Assembly: GCA_028554755.1 (NCBI GenBank)
Contig: JAPTOF010000003.1
Span: 24,840,001-24,904,000, forward strand
From: Cordia subcordata
Taxonomy: Eukaryota; Streptophyta; Magnoliopsida; Boraginales; Cordiaceae
DNA length: 64,000 nucleotides
Direction of reading: 5' to 3'
The notes below the pieces were generated by a model, which made no database searches, was not told where the DNA came from, and saw only the letters and a list, made by a program, of their open reading frames with translations. The position numbers and the translations under genes were made by a program. Of the stretch, positions 39,700 through 51,620 are shown piece after piece. Position 1 is the stretch's first letter. The number at the start of each line of letters is the position of its first letter.

Positions 39700-40866
39700 C
39701 TAGAAGTTTAATTGTGTTTTTCTTTGTGCAAACGAGTCAACCAAAATCAGCCTACTATTATCATTCTTCATGTTTAAAAAGATTTCTCTTTTCGCTGCAT
39801 CCTCGAGCACATTAAGAGTGTAAAACCAAATGTCACAACCTTCCTCTAAAGCACCATTCTCAACCATACAGTTAAATGTTTCCATTGCCATAGAAATTGT
39901 CAAAGGTTGTGCTTGTTGTGTTCTCACTGTACTCGGACTATCTTCGACCATTTTCTTACAACATGACACCATTTCACTTATTTGAGTATTCAACATTGCA
40001 GATCCTGCTAATTGTCTTCTACTACGTTTCATCTGCATAGGATTAGTTTTTAGTTGAGATTGTTGGACTTGTTTAGATGCTTGGGTGTCGACCTTCCCAT
40101 TGTGCTTGGTCACATGGGTGCTGTCAACACTATCTTTGCTTACATATTGAACAAAATCCTTAAAAAAACTTCTTTCATTTGTAAATGTAGGCTAAGAAAG
40201 GAAATCATCCTCAAAATTTTTAAGCTTCTTTGTCGCCTTCCTCAATAAACCCATTCTCCCAATGATTTTCCTCTTTATCACCATCCTCATATTCTACAAT
40301 ATTAACAATTGGAGGTTCCATAGTGGGTACATAAACATTAGTACCAGTTGCATATGAGTCTTCGAATAGTTGCTCCCACTTTTCTTCGAGAAGTGAATTC
40401 ACACTTTTTTCTCGAAATTTTTTAACTTCTTTGTTCTCCTACAAGACATTAATGATTGAAAAATAATAAATAAATATATAGTAGGCTAACCTTATATTAT
40501 ACATAAAAAAGAAAATTAAAGAAAACACAACTTAATCTTCTTTTGCCACCATTCTTCTGAAGCCTTAATTTTTCCTGAAATAGGATTCCAACCTAAGTTA
40601 GTTTCTGATTGTTTTTAATGCTTCCAAAGGCGCCAATCTTTTTTCATTGAGTCATACTTATGCTTGCAACAATTAGTACTACATTCTCGTCCAATTCTCT
40701 TTTCAACATCTTCTACAATTTCACGCCATTTAAAAGATTGCCCACGTCTATTCCTTTTGATGAAGTCAAGAATAACATCGCACAAAATAATCGTCTCCTC
40801 ATAACTCCACTTAAAAATCTCTTTGGTACTGCAATTCTTGTTACTTTCCTTATTTCCCAATGCCAT
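39700..40866 (-). pseudogene. Harbinger-associated Myb/SANT-like protein, broken
   Basis: Second gene of PIF/Harbinger elements: a trihelix-like Myb/SANT domain protein that assists transposase binding and nuclear import (family knowledge). The N-terminal exon (from 40866) shows the domain: FKWSYEETIILCDVILDFI, then FKWREIVEDVEKRIG and YDSMKKDWRLWKH. A TAA stop follows WKH, while the same frame continues with the typical TNLGWNPISGKIKASEEWW. Downstream, ENKEVKKFREKSVNSLL (from about 40440) and the tail VTKHNGKVD through AQRKTQLNF are spread over different frames with further stops. The order and polarity match the transposase pseudogene next to it. Confidence 0.85.
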
Positions 40867-40879
40867 CTTGGACAAATCT

Positions 40880-40880
40880 A

Positions 40881-40920
<40 letters not shown>
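40880..40920. repeat. (TA)n microsatellite
   Basis: About 20 uninterrupted TA units, just upstream of the Myb-like pseudogene start inside the Harbinger element. Confidence 0.9.
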
Positions 40921-40921
<1 letters not shown>

Positions 40922-40993
40922 GTCATTACTTAGTAATAATATGATAATTAGAAGTAAGGAATAATTACTTTTGTTCTCTGTCTATCTTTGTAG

Positions 40994-41077
40994 GAAGATG
41001 ATCATGAAGGTAGTTACACGGGAGAAGATGAATGTAGTTGCTCTAATGGGGGTGAATTTTTTGATGATGCAGTATTG
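40994..41077 (+). other. Exon-like open segment of unknown origin
   Basis: An 84-base segment is preceded by a pyrimidine-rich tract ending TTTGTAG and followed by GTGAGC, so it has both splice signals. Its frame is fully open and reads EDDHEGSYTGEDECSCSNGG followed by EFFDDAVL, an acidic, unbiased peptide. No neighbouring exon on this strand was found. It may be a host exon carried by the transposon, or chance. Confidence 0.35.
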
Positions 41078-41242
41078 GTGAGCATAATCTTATTTCTACT
41101 ACAAAACTAAAAAGAATAAACAGCTCACAAGAACATGAGAACTGATTCTACTCTCATAATCTAGCAGAAGCACCCAATTTCAAGCAAAAAGCATAAAAAA
41201 TCACACTGTTATTTGCACAGCCAGAGCAAAACTGTTAATTCA

Positions 41243-42483
41243 TGTGGGTGCAAATATCTTAAGAGGGGTGGTGAATTAAAATATTAATACTAATTTTTGT
41301 TTTTTAAAATTTATAGAAAAATTTCAACTTCTAATAATCAATATATCAAACACATGATAAGCAAGGTAAGTAGGAATAAAAATAGAAGTGTAAGGAGAAG
41401 AGAAACAAACGATTTTAAGGTGGTTCGGCCAAGCCTACGTCCACCGCCCAAGGAAGCCCCCCTTAGGACTTCAAAGATCTTCACTAAGATACTTCTTCAA
41501 AACTTGGTGAAGCACAAACCAAGTTTTTTACAACCTCTTTGAAGCCTAACTTCAAAGAACCCAAGAGATTTACTCCATAGGATTTCCCCACACTTTACAA
41601 GCTTTAATGAATAAATCTTACAAAGATTAAAGCTCTCAAAGTGTGTATGTACTCAAGAATAAGAAAAGGTTGAATCTGAGATTTTCTTCAAGAAGATGAA
41701 TAAGCTCTTGAAAGCTCAAATATATTGCAAGAATGGCTCAAAGATGGATTGAATGATGATAAACACTTTAGCACACTTCAATATTATAATTAGAAAGTGT
41801 ATTGAATGAGTATTTATAGAGATATAGGGGTTAGGGTTTATGGTAGGTGAAGAAGGAGTGATTTTTTCAGCAGAACAGTAATAAACGCCTAGTGCATTTA
41901 TTACAGCACCTGTTCAGCCGGTCGACCGGCTAGGTCGTCCGGCTTACCCTTTTCCTTCTCTGACTAGGCCAAAAGCCTTAGCCGGTCGACTGGCTGGGGG
42001 GTCCGGCCATTCCAGAATGTGAAGTAAAGCCAGATTTTTGCAAGGATCATTTAAAGTGCAAATTTCACAACTCCAAATCATTTTGAATAATTTTGTAAAC
42101 ATAAGTTGTGAATTGAAACGTCCCAAAAACTCATTTTAACTCTACGTGTGCATTCAAATACATTTATGCATATGTTATTTTAAATGTGCAAGACTTGAAA
42201 ATTTTTGCTATGAGTAAGACAAAGATTTTGAGCCAAGTCCACACAATATATAGGCATTTCACAAAAAGAGCAAGAAGAAAAACAAATCTGGTACCCCTTA
42301 TGGCTTCTCTTCTCCTCCTTATGCCTTCTCATCTTTTCTTCCTTCAAATAAGGCTTTTTGCACATTTTCATATCTTTCAAAGCTTCATATTGATATCATC
42401 TCATTTTCACAAGAAGCTTTTTAGTCAAATAATGCATATATATATTTTCATCATTAAAATCAATAATGAATATTTAGCTAACA
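41243..42483 (-). mobile_element. LTR of a Copia-type retrotransposon (probable), nested
   Basis: On the minus strand the sequence reads TTTGTCATCATCAAAAAGGGG followed by AAGAT and TGTTAGC: the polypurine tract and LTR start usual at the 3' end of Tork/Sire-type plant Copia elements. The LTR then runs toward about 41243, where the plus strand shows TGTGGGTGCAAATATCTTAAGAGG and GGTGAATT, a common LTR terminus of this group. Inside are a GGTTCGGCCAAGCCTACGTC block and the palindrome GCCGGTCGACCGGC (41917-41930) with a diverged copy near 41981. No second LTR, PBS or polyprotein was found, so this is a solo or truncated copy; the left boundary is approximate. Confidence 0.5.
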
Positions 42484-43213
42484 ATCTTCCCCTTTTTGAT
42501 GATGACAAAAATTTTTAAGATATGAGACAAAAGTACTCCCCTTAATATATGCATTTCTTTAAAAAGTGCATTTTTGAGAAAATGCTTTGACTATCAAATT
42601 TAAACTCATTTGCAAAGACAAACAAGTAAACATATCAACAAAGCTTACCATTCACCATTTACTTCTCCAAACAGAGCTTATGCATCCACCATTTAAACTA
42701 ACGCAAATAGACAATACCATTCACCAAGGCATATATCACCAAAGCATAAATACCACACCATACTTCTTACTTCTCCCTTTTTGGCATCATCAAAATCAAT
42801 ATAAAGGCAGGAAAAGAAATGTATAAAAGAAATAACTTGGTAACCAAAGTCAAGAATGTAAAGGTCAACTAAAACTAAAAATTATTTTCAAGAGGAATGA
42901 AACATGTTTTTCAAAAAGAAGAAAATCAGGGTGCGCGATCATGATGATCCTTGAAGTATTCTCTCATGTCTGATTTCATAGTAGCCACTTCTAAATCAAT
43001 ATGTTGCCTCCAAACAGTGAGCTCGTCCCATTGGCTTGTCATAGTAGCCCACATTTCGCCCACACCAGTGTTTAAAGCCTGTAATTGGGATAGAATCTGA
43101 GCCATCAAAGAAGGGTCTTCCTGTTGTCCCATCGAACTAGAACCAACACCACGAGGAATTTCTCTTCGGCGTTGCTTATCAATGTGCACTTGCTCCCTAG
43201 ATTCTCTCAACAC
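42484..43213 (-). mobile_element. Internal retroelement remnant with a coiled-coil ORF
   Basis: Immediately upstream (minus strand) of the LTR is a 3' internal region without genes, then an open frame (43213-42926) for a 95-residue peptide. It has a basic start (RESREQVHIDKQRRREI), a Q-rich middle (SLMAQILSQLQALNTGVGEM) and a heptad-like tail ending REYFKDHHDRAP. Similar short Q- and E-rich coiled-coil peptides are common in non-autonomous plant LTR elements. Assignment is by position and composition only. Confidence 0.35.
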
Positions 43214-44973
43214 TCGCCTAAGAGTTGCTTCCTCAGTATTTTCCTCTTCTTCAGAGGTACTAACAATTCACCGTGTAAAGAAATCATCGGAAGTAACAAT
43301 ACACTGCTGAGCATACCCAAGAACCAAATTCTTATGCAAATATGTACAAACACATAGATAAATAAATCCTAAGAAGCCTGAACACAAGGGTGCGCACTAA
43401 ACAAGAGAAAGCATTAACAAGAGGAAGAAGACCGAGAGGTAATACAAAATAAGTATATGGCATTCATGAGCTATGATGGGATCTATGAGATAGATTCATA
43501 AAGTTTTGATATTTCATGGGCAAAAAGACCAAAAAAGAGAAACAGAAAGCTCTTAAATCCATATGTTTTGTACAATTCCATCTATGGATTCTAGAATATG
43601 AATTTTCTAAGCTACTCAATTTTTTGTTCTTGACCCAATCTGCCAACAATCACAAACCCAAAACCTTAATTCTTAAACCCTAACTCTAAAAATTTATATA
43701 TATGATCAAGAAATTTCAATATATACATAAAATATATATACATGATTAAAAGATTTTTTAATATCTACAATAGAATTCTTTTTGAATTAATCACAAATTA
43801 CCAAGGATTTGAGATGAGAATACCTGATGATGAAGGCTAACGAGAGAGAAAGATCGCTTGACTGCATGAGAGCTTCTATGCACGATTGAGGGGTAGAATA
43901 GTGAAAAAAAGTTGAAACGTTGTGTAGGACTTTGAAACGTTAAAACTATTAACGTTTGATAAAAGCTACTCAAAACGCTAAATGCTAATATAAAAAGTTT
44001 GTTTACCGAACAGAACTAATTAGCAAAGTAGAGTTTGGACTTGGTCAAAACTCTAAAAGCTATTCCCAAACGCTGTTGCCGAACACACACTTAGTGTTTG
44101 CTTTGATTCTCGTATGAATTGTTGACATATAAAGTAATTGTAAAATACTCTCATTAGTTAAAGCAAATGTGGGTTATCGATATATAAAGTAGTAAAAATC
44201 TTCTCATTCGCTAAATTACATGAAAATATTTTATTTTTCTCATTTTTACATTAATTAAATTATTTTTTAATTGATATATTTTAACACCATAAATTTAAAA
44301 AGAAAAAGAAAAAAAGTCCATGGCAAACAAAAGTACCCACGCATATCCAAACTTTCTGTCTGCTTTCAGTTTCTTTTGGAAAAAAAAAAAAAGAGAGAAT
44401 ATTTTAAACTAAAATAAAGGAAAAGAATGAAGATTAATGAGAATTTTTTGGACGTGAAATTAGGAGTTCTACAATAGTTAACTTCCTCAAAAGTAAAAGT
44501 TATAAGATTTACTTCTATTTTCAGGTCCTTTGCGAAATAATCTACTACAGATATAAATTCTATTAATCTAGAGTTCATATTAACTATAAACATATACTCT
44601 ATTTTTATTCCTATGCAATCAAAATAAATTTTTATCAAAAATTAACACAAGTTACATCCCCTTAAAACCAAGTCAAACATAGAAAATCATGGTTATTTCA
44701 ATGAATTAAAGTATAATATTCATAATAGCAATCAATTGTACTTATTCAAAAAAAATAACAAATTAAAAAAAGACATTAAGGACAAAGAAATGTTTGCTTT
44801 TTTCAAATTGAAGTATTTAATATGTTGATGTAGATACAAAGTTGACTAGAAATTTACTACTTGTAGAACAGAATCGTATTCCTCTACTTGTTATATCATA
44901 AATGATAGGTATTAATAAATAAAAGTTTACGAAAAGTTAAAATAGGGGGAACCAAAAAAAGAAAATAATGAGA

Positions 44974-45430
44974 TCGAATCTTTACTTTCAATCCGGGATT
45001 TTAACCTTGTCTTCGTCTGCAAACACAACAGAACACATATCAAGTCATTCTTATAGGCTATAGAATGTAAAATTTGTTATAAAAGAATACTGAAAAAATT
45101 ATTTTGAATGAAAAAATATTGTCATTTAATAAACATTATTATGAAATTACGAGACATTGAGAAGGATTGTGAATTACCAACTGATTGAAGCTTTCATCAG
45201 GAAAAAAAAAAAAAAAACTCACTAAAAATATTGAATCTTCCCGTCCAATCTAGTACGTTAACTTTGTCTTTATCTGCACATACAAAGTAGGATATAAAAT
45301 TTGTTATAAAAAAATCCTGAGTATTATCTCGGATGAAAGATATTGCCAGTTAACAATCATTATTATAAAATTATAAGATAGCGAAAAGGAGAAGGTAATT
45401 TACCAAATGATTGAGGCTTTTGTTAGTGAC
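44974..45430 (-). repeat. Diverged tandem duplication with exon-like pieces
   Basis: Two copies of about 240 bases, one around 44974-45205 and one around 45230-45430, align along their whole length. Shared landmarks: AACCTTGTCTTCGTCTGC versus AACTTTGTCTTTATCTGC, then AAAATTTGTTATAAAA, then ATTACCAACTGATTGAAGC versus TTTACCAAATGATTGAGGC. On the minus strand each copy has an exon-like end (SFNQL|GTAATT and SLNHL|GTAAAT) and, further on, an acceptor-like GCAG before DEDKVK or DKDKVN. This looks like a duplicated exon pair of a lost gene that I cannot identify. Confidence 0.55.
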
Positions 45431-46930
45431 AAACTCAGGTATTGGGTCCTGCATTGGTATATCTAATATATAAATAGATATATATATATATATATATATT
45501 ATGTTTAATAAGTTATTAGAAAAATATATGTTTAAGCACAATAAAAATGAATTAGTATTGATACTAGACTTAAAGTAAAAATTGATTTGCAGATTAAAAT
45601 AATTAGAAAAAGTAAAAGAAAAGTAATGAAACATTATAGGTCCACCCTTGAAACTGGCACCAATTAAAAAAAAATGTTAAAATCTTTGGCTGAACGAAGC
45701 CAAATTAATCTTTTCAAGCTGTAATCTTTTACTGTAAGAGGGCCTGAATTTTGTCAATTGTGGACCCAAAAAAAACAGCAAAAAGTTTTCAGAGCATTCA
45801 AAACTCTGAAATGCAAAACTTTCGCCACCTCCCCCACATTCCCCTCGACGCTAATTTCTGAAGCCAAATACATCTTTAACTCCTAAATTAATAAGAAACA
45901 ATCAACATAAAAATTATAAATAAACTTGAATTTATTTAACTCAATATTTAAAGAAGATCTTTACTTGAATGGTTAAAATTTTTTCCTCAATATTACTGAG
46001 AGAAGAATTTTAGTGTTTAATTTTCAATGAGAGCTAAAAATGACTTTATAACATAAAAATGATTATTACCCCAAAAAAAGAGGTATAAATGATTGATATC
46101 ATTATAAGAAGAGAGATAACATGAGATAATTCAAACATGTTTACATCGATGGTGAAACACAATTGATCTCAGACAAAACAAAAAGAACATTATTGATTCT
46201 CTATACCCTTTCACTACGCAGTATTTTTGTTCCAGATTTGTAGAACATTTGAGTTGAATATTTCCACCACTAAGAGTGTATACAATATGAAAAGTCATCT
46301 AGACTAGAACACATTGATTTAATTAAAGAAATGCACCAACCAGACACATGCGTAGGCTATCTAGCATAATTATGTGATGTCAAGACTCGTGATTCAAGTA
46401 CGCCTGCTATTCATAGCTGCACGACAAACTTAAGGAAGAAAACAGGTTAAAAAAAAAAAAAAAAGATTACGAAGAATGAAAAATTATGTAATGATTTCAA
46501 AATTAAAAAGTATTTTTGACAATTATTTTGATATTAATATAATATAATAGTATTCATATGATACATGGGAGAAATGATTATTTTTATATTTTATAATTGT
46601 TAATGGTCAAATTTGACAATTAATGTAAGAGATAAAGCATAAATATCTTTTGTCATATTAAATTTTTAACATTGAATAAAACTTTTATATTTTTATAAAA
46701 TCTAATAATTTTAGGAAAAAAATCATGAATAATATAGATTGATACATTTTCATTATTTATTGGCATCTTTTTAAGATAATAGATTTGTCTTTTCCTTTTT
46801 TTTTTAAATGTTTAGTCGTTTTCTTTTTTAAAAAATATGTGCCAAAAATATGACACGTGGCAAAAGAATAACAAAGCAGATATTATTGTAATACTTGGCA
46901 ATCATATAGTGCATTAAGCTATTCTTTATT

Positions 46931-48064
46931 ATATCTATATCTATACTATAGTATAAAACATATCCCTTTGAATGACATGTTACCATGTGTCTCTACTATT
47001 TTATTGTCACATGTTTAGTGATTAATAATGTTAAAAAAATGAGTAGCTATCTTTTTTTAAAAAAAAATAAAATTCCATAGATGGCCTTTCCTTTTTTAGA
47101 ATTTTCCTTTTTCATTATATTCGATTTTTCTATTTAATTCCTCTGTAATTACAAAATCTTAACTTTTTCGATTTGCAAAATTGTAAATATATATAGACAT
47201 TACAGGTCTATTGCCTACAACTAAATCATTTAGTTATTGTTCAATTTGATTTCTTCCCTTTTCCTATACTAAAAAATCTTTCCTTTTTATTCTTCATATA
47301 TTATTTACACTTAATCATTAGCCTAAAATTATGGTTAAATAATTATTTTAGTGTCATATTTCAACTTATACATTTCAATCTCACGTATGGTAATGCAAAT
47401 TTACTTCCCTTTTTTTAGATATTTGCAATTCGATTGATTTCTTTTATATCACCACAATTTCTCCGCAATTTAACTGAGTCTGTTTTACACTATAGTATAG
47501 AAGTATAGATTATATATATTTTTAGAAAATGGAGGCAAGCCTTCCTTTCGTTTTAAGAAGAATATGTAGAAATGAAAGATTTTTCAAAATCCTTTTCTAA
47601 TATATAATTTAATTTTAGACCCTAAACGTAATTCTACCGATTGACAAATGTATATGAACTTGACTACTTAAAACGTTGTCATATATATTGTAGTCTAATC
47701 ATTATATGGTATTTAAAGCATAGTAAAATCATTAATTTCTATTCACTTTGGTAAAATATAACAAGTTATTGTAGGTTATATGGAAAAGTTGATTTTAATA
47801 CTGTTCAGCTATTTGTAACAATAGACTTTTTCCACTATATGATTGCAAATCTTTTTATTAGGTGGGTCTAATTTTTTTTCCTCCAATACAATGTTATATT
47901 ATTAACCTAATGTGTATTCTTATTATTTAATCTATTAAAATTAGTTCATATAATTTGTTTGAAATATTTACATGGATAAAAAATTAAATCTTTTTACCGT
48001 CATATGACACATTCTATGCACTCGCTCAAGTGACATACTGGTAGTATAAATATAGATATAGATT
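46931..48064. mobile_element. Putative DNA element with inverted ends
   Basis: The left end reads TCTATATCTATACTATAGTA and the reverse complement of the right end reads TCTATATCTATATTTATACT. The roughly 1.1-kb interior is AT-rich and non-coding. The ends are themselves low-complexity, so the match is weaker evidence than its length suggests. It could be a non-autonomous DNA element or chance. Confidence 0.35.
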
Positions 48065-48882
48065 ACAAGTAATCAAATAAGCAGAATCGGATGCCTTTTG
48101 GTACTGGCACTTTCTTGGCCCCATACTTTGCAAAGCCCCTGAGTTTTTCTCTTCTGTTTAAAGTATTGGGCCTTAATTAGTCATGGATATATATTTTTAT
48201 TTTATTTTAGAATGAGTTTTGGAATTCACAAATTAAAACTTTTATTAAGTCTTTAGAAATGCCGCTAAAAAATTCAACTCATTAGTCTAAACCTAAGAAG
48301 AGGTAAAAAAAATTATTATTTTTGTAGCCTCCGATAGAGAACCGAAAAAACTATGTTCTTCAACCTTTAGCAATTCCTACACGTACCCATGTGACCTGAA
48401 GAGAGAAACTAGAATCTTGAAGTCTAAGCTTTGATTAAGCACTTTCACTAAGATAAGTATGAATACCATTCGTTCTAGTTCTTCGACATCTTTGTTGGGT
48501 CACTTATTCAACTAAAGGGAAATTTTTTAAAAAACAACGATTTGAGCTGATGATTTTATTAAGCTAAATTCTTTTTAGAACTGTTCCTGTAAAAGAAAAG
48601 GTCCTATAAAAGTCTCATTTTTTTAGTTAAATCAGAAGTTTGTTTGTTTGTTTGTTTGTTTTTTTTAAGTTAATGTGTATAATGTATGTGCAAACGGATA
48701 CTAAAGTAATTGTTAAAACTCAAGAAATTGGCATTTTAAAAAAAAGAAAGGAAAAAAAATGCTGCTTGATATTTGAGAGCAATGGACGTTTAGCTGAACA
48801 TCTAATCAAAAAGAAAAGTGCTCGTGACTGAACGTCACGTACGGTTGGCTAAAGGAAAAAAAGTCACATTTAGTGACTTAAA

Positions 48883-49325
48883 CCGTGTTTGGGAGTGCTT
48901 ATAAGCTCGTCAATCTTGCTTATATGCAAAAAAAAAAAAAAAAATTATGTGTTTGGCAAATTCTGCTTATAAACAAGTAAAGTTGGCCTATAAACAACTA
49001 AGAAAATAACACCACCCCTTTTCCCCGCAAACATTGTTTTTAAAAACTACTTATAAGTCGTGATAATTGACCAAATAAAAATACATTCATACCCTAAAAA
49101 CACAAAATAACTACCCTTTAATTAACGAAATGTGATTTTTAGCTATTTTAACAAATACAACTTGCTAATAAATATATATTACCAATCATGTCAACAACGT
49201 AGAAACACATTTTATCCATACATTTTCTTTTACTTATTTGTCCTTTACTTATAAGCATAAAAAAACTACTTTTCAATATTACTTACTTATAAGCAACTTT
49301 AAAAAAAAAAGCAAAGACAAACAAA
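48883..49325. mobile_element. MITE-like element with TGCTTATAAG motifs
   Basis: The left end has GTGTTTGGGAGTGCTTATAA, and the right end has ACTTATAAGCAACTTT followed by AGCAAAGACAAACAAA, an inverted relation. Several more copies of CTTATAAGC or CTTATAAAC lie inside in both orientations. Size and palindromic layout fit a MITE. It shares the TGTTTGG and TGCTTATAAGC motifs with the element at 55058. Confidence 0.5.
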
Positions 49326-50107
49326 TGTGTTCAATTTGGTTTTTTATTTGAAGAATATGAAAAGGATTGAAATTGCTTATTGAAAAGCTTCAATTTGACT
49401 AAGTTCTTTGCAGTAGGCGTGCGTGAATTTGAAGAAACGAGTTTTTCGCATGTTGAATTTGCCAGAAGAAACATGTCAATTTGACCTCCGAGGCTCGCAG
49501 AATTTGCTCAAGCTTTGAGTTGCCAATTCTTTTGAAAAGATGAAGGTATGTTTGACCAAAACAAAATTTATCACATAATCCAATTGTAATTTGGGCGAGT
49601 GTGTTACATTCACCGTTAAAAGTAACAGATTTTCTAATGGAAGGTGATTGTGTGCTTTATTTTTAGAGACTGCAAGGGGGTCTGATGTCTGTTTTTAAAT
49701 AATATAGACTAACTGTACATTTATAACTAACTAATATCATTTACTCCCAAAAAAAGGAAAAACATCCACATAATGCTCTACCCAAAATTTGAGAGGAATA
49801 AGTGATTCAATGGAACCTATCCGGGCCAATGGTACATGATGTCGAGTTGTAGTGTTGGACCAAAACACAGACGAACCTGCTTGCCCTGCTAGTTTGTAGA
49901 CTTGCAAAAAAGAGCTTGTTTAGTATCTTTTATATAGAGTTATCTCAACACAACAATAGAGTTTGAGCTATTATGACAAAAATGACTGGTGATAGGGCCT
50001 AATTTAATAGTTGCAACGTTTATCAATTGTATTATATCAATAGCAGAGGGAAACGTGCAAGAGTATCAATAATAATCAGCATTCGGTATTGCTCCAATAT
50101 GTCGGTA

Positions 50108-50751
50108 TTACTAATAGGTGTCCTCATTTTAAATTAGTCTTTATTATTTTAAAATATTCAAACTCTTACTATTTTAAAATATTCAAACTAGTTATCAACA
50201 GCTTATAAAAATAGTCAAATTAGTTTGTTTTATTTAAAAATATTCACACTAGTTATCAATGATGGGGAACGGGGATAACCTAGTTCTCCTAGCCGACTCA
50301 CTTTGGCCGATCTTCTAACATGTATCAATACGTGTACTTGATTAGGCAAGGAAGACCCAATGTACTCCCTCCACGTGCCTATTACGCTGTTATGCAAATA
50401 ACACACACGTGTCTTTAAGAACATTCTATAAATAGACCATATGCACAGAAAACGAGGTAAATTCTGTTTTTCCCATTAAGAAAGTTGCCCAAATAGAATA
50501 TTATCTCGTTAAATACATTTTTGACTTGATACCTTTAGCCGGCACTACGCCGGTTTAGTCCTCCTATTTTTCAAGGCTGTATTATTACCGGAGTAATCCA
50601 AACCCAGACATGCATTTCTCTTTAATTGGTTCTCTATATAATCAATCAATATTTCACAAAATTATTCAAACTATTAGGTATTAATACGAATACTTTAAAT
50701 AATTGAAACCAAATTAAAATCGAGGACGAAAATGTGGACACCTATTAGTAA
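50108..50751. mobile_element. Element with 16-bp perfect terminal inverted repeats
   Basis: TTACTAATAGGTGTCC at 50108-50123 has its exact reverse complement GGACACCTATTAGTAA at 50736-50751, and the similarity continues inward (CATTTT on both sides). The 644-bp span has no coding capacity. Short repeats of TATTTTAAAATATTCAAACT lie just inside the left end. An LTR-like sequence appears inserted in the middle. Confidence 0.6.
50250..50590 (+). mobile_element. Probable Ty3/Gypsy LTR fragment
   Basis: Contains a TATA-like CTATAAATAGAC, followed by a leader with TTTTCCCATTAAGAAA and TTGACTTGATACCTTTAGCC, then GGCACTACGCCGGTTTAGTC. This order resembles the promoter and R region of plant Tat/Athila-type LTRs, which commonly have TTGACTTGAGCGTC and GCCGGCACCACGCCGG. 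No coding part and no second LTR are present, so it is a solo or truncated remnant. Confidence 0.4.
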
Positions 50752-51620
50752 CCTTGTGTTAATAGCCCAACTAACCTTCCTTTATCTATCAAGTACAATT
50801 AAAATAATACTCTCTGGTATAAGTCTACAATTTCTCTATAATCTTTCAAAGAGCTCTAAAGCAATTATGGAGGTCTAATTATATTATATTATATGGATTA
50901 ATATGCATGTTTTTTCTATATTAAATACTAATTTTAAAAAATTCATTAAATATTAGTTTTTCTTTATTTGGTCAACAGTAAATTTTAGTTTACTAGTGGA
51001 GTTTGTTATTTTTCATAGGGTAAAATGCGCATTACTCCTTTCGTTTATATAAATAGCTAATTATTCTCTTAGGTTTAAAACATATCATATTACCTTTCTG
51101 TGCTTTTTAGAAATTTTTTATTCTTAAATTTTTTAAATTTTATTTTTTGAATTTTATTAATTTCCTTAATTTTTAATTTTTTAAACTTTAATTTTTGATT
51201 TAAATTTTTAATTTTAAATTCCGTAAATGTTTAATTTAATTTTATATCTAAATTTTTAATTTCATATTTTTTTAATTTTTTTGATTTTATAACGTGAAAA
51301 TAAATAAATAAATTATACTATAATTCTCAATAAGATTGTTTTGGTAAAAGAGTTTAGCAAAGTCTAAAATTTAACATCCACCCATACAATAAAGTTGCAT
51401 AGCCTAAAATTTGTCGTCCACACATACAACAAAGTTGGATAGAGAATGTAGTGCTCTATCTTTAACAATTATGGCTCACTTTTGAAAAACACAAAAAATA
51501 ATGTAGTGTGACAGTAACCTCTACAAATCACATTGGTAACGTCCATTTTACCCTTTTCCATAACATTTTTTTCCCAGATCCATGCGCCCACTAAACTCGT
51601 GCTGCAAGCAAGAATTTCAT

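Larger units (their letters stand above)
37612..44090 (-). mobile_element. PIF/Harbinger DNA transposon, decayed
   Basis: The left terminus GGGCCTGTTCGG (37612-37623) and the right terminus CCGAACACACAC (44079-44090; reverse complement GTGTGTGTTCGG) match at 9 of 12 positions. Both are flanked by TTA (37609-37611 and 44091-44093), the 3-bp target duplication of this superfamily. A second copy of the TGTTCGGTAAA motif sits near each end (about 37728, and inverted near 44000), and the left subterminal region is rich in AGCTGATAGYTGTT repeats. The minus strand carries remnants of both expected genes, a DDE transposase and a Myb/SANT-like protein. About 3 kb at the right appears to include a nested LTR-element remnant. 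Confidence 0.82.

Noticed and set aside
40880..40920. Possible regulatory TATA region
   Set aside because: It is a plain (TA)n microsatellite.
37612..44090. Domesticated Harbinger (HARBI1-like) host gene
   Set aside because: Two catalytic residues are lost together with a missing block, frameshifts in both genes and an in-frame stop, while termini and target duplications are still present; decay explains this better.
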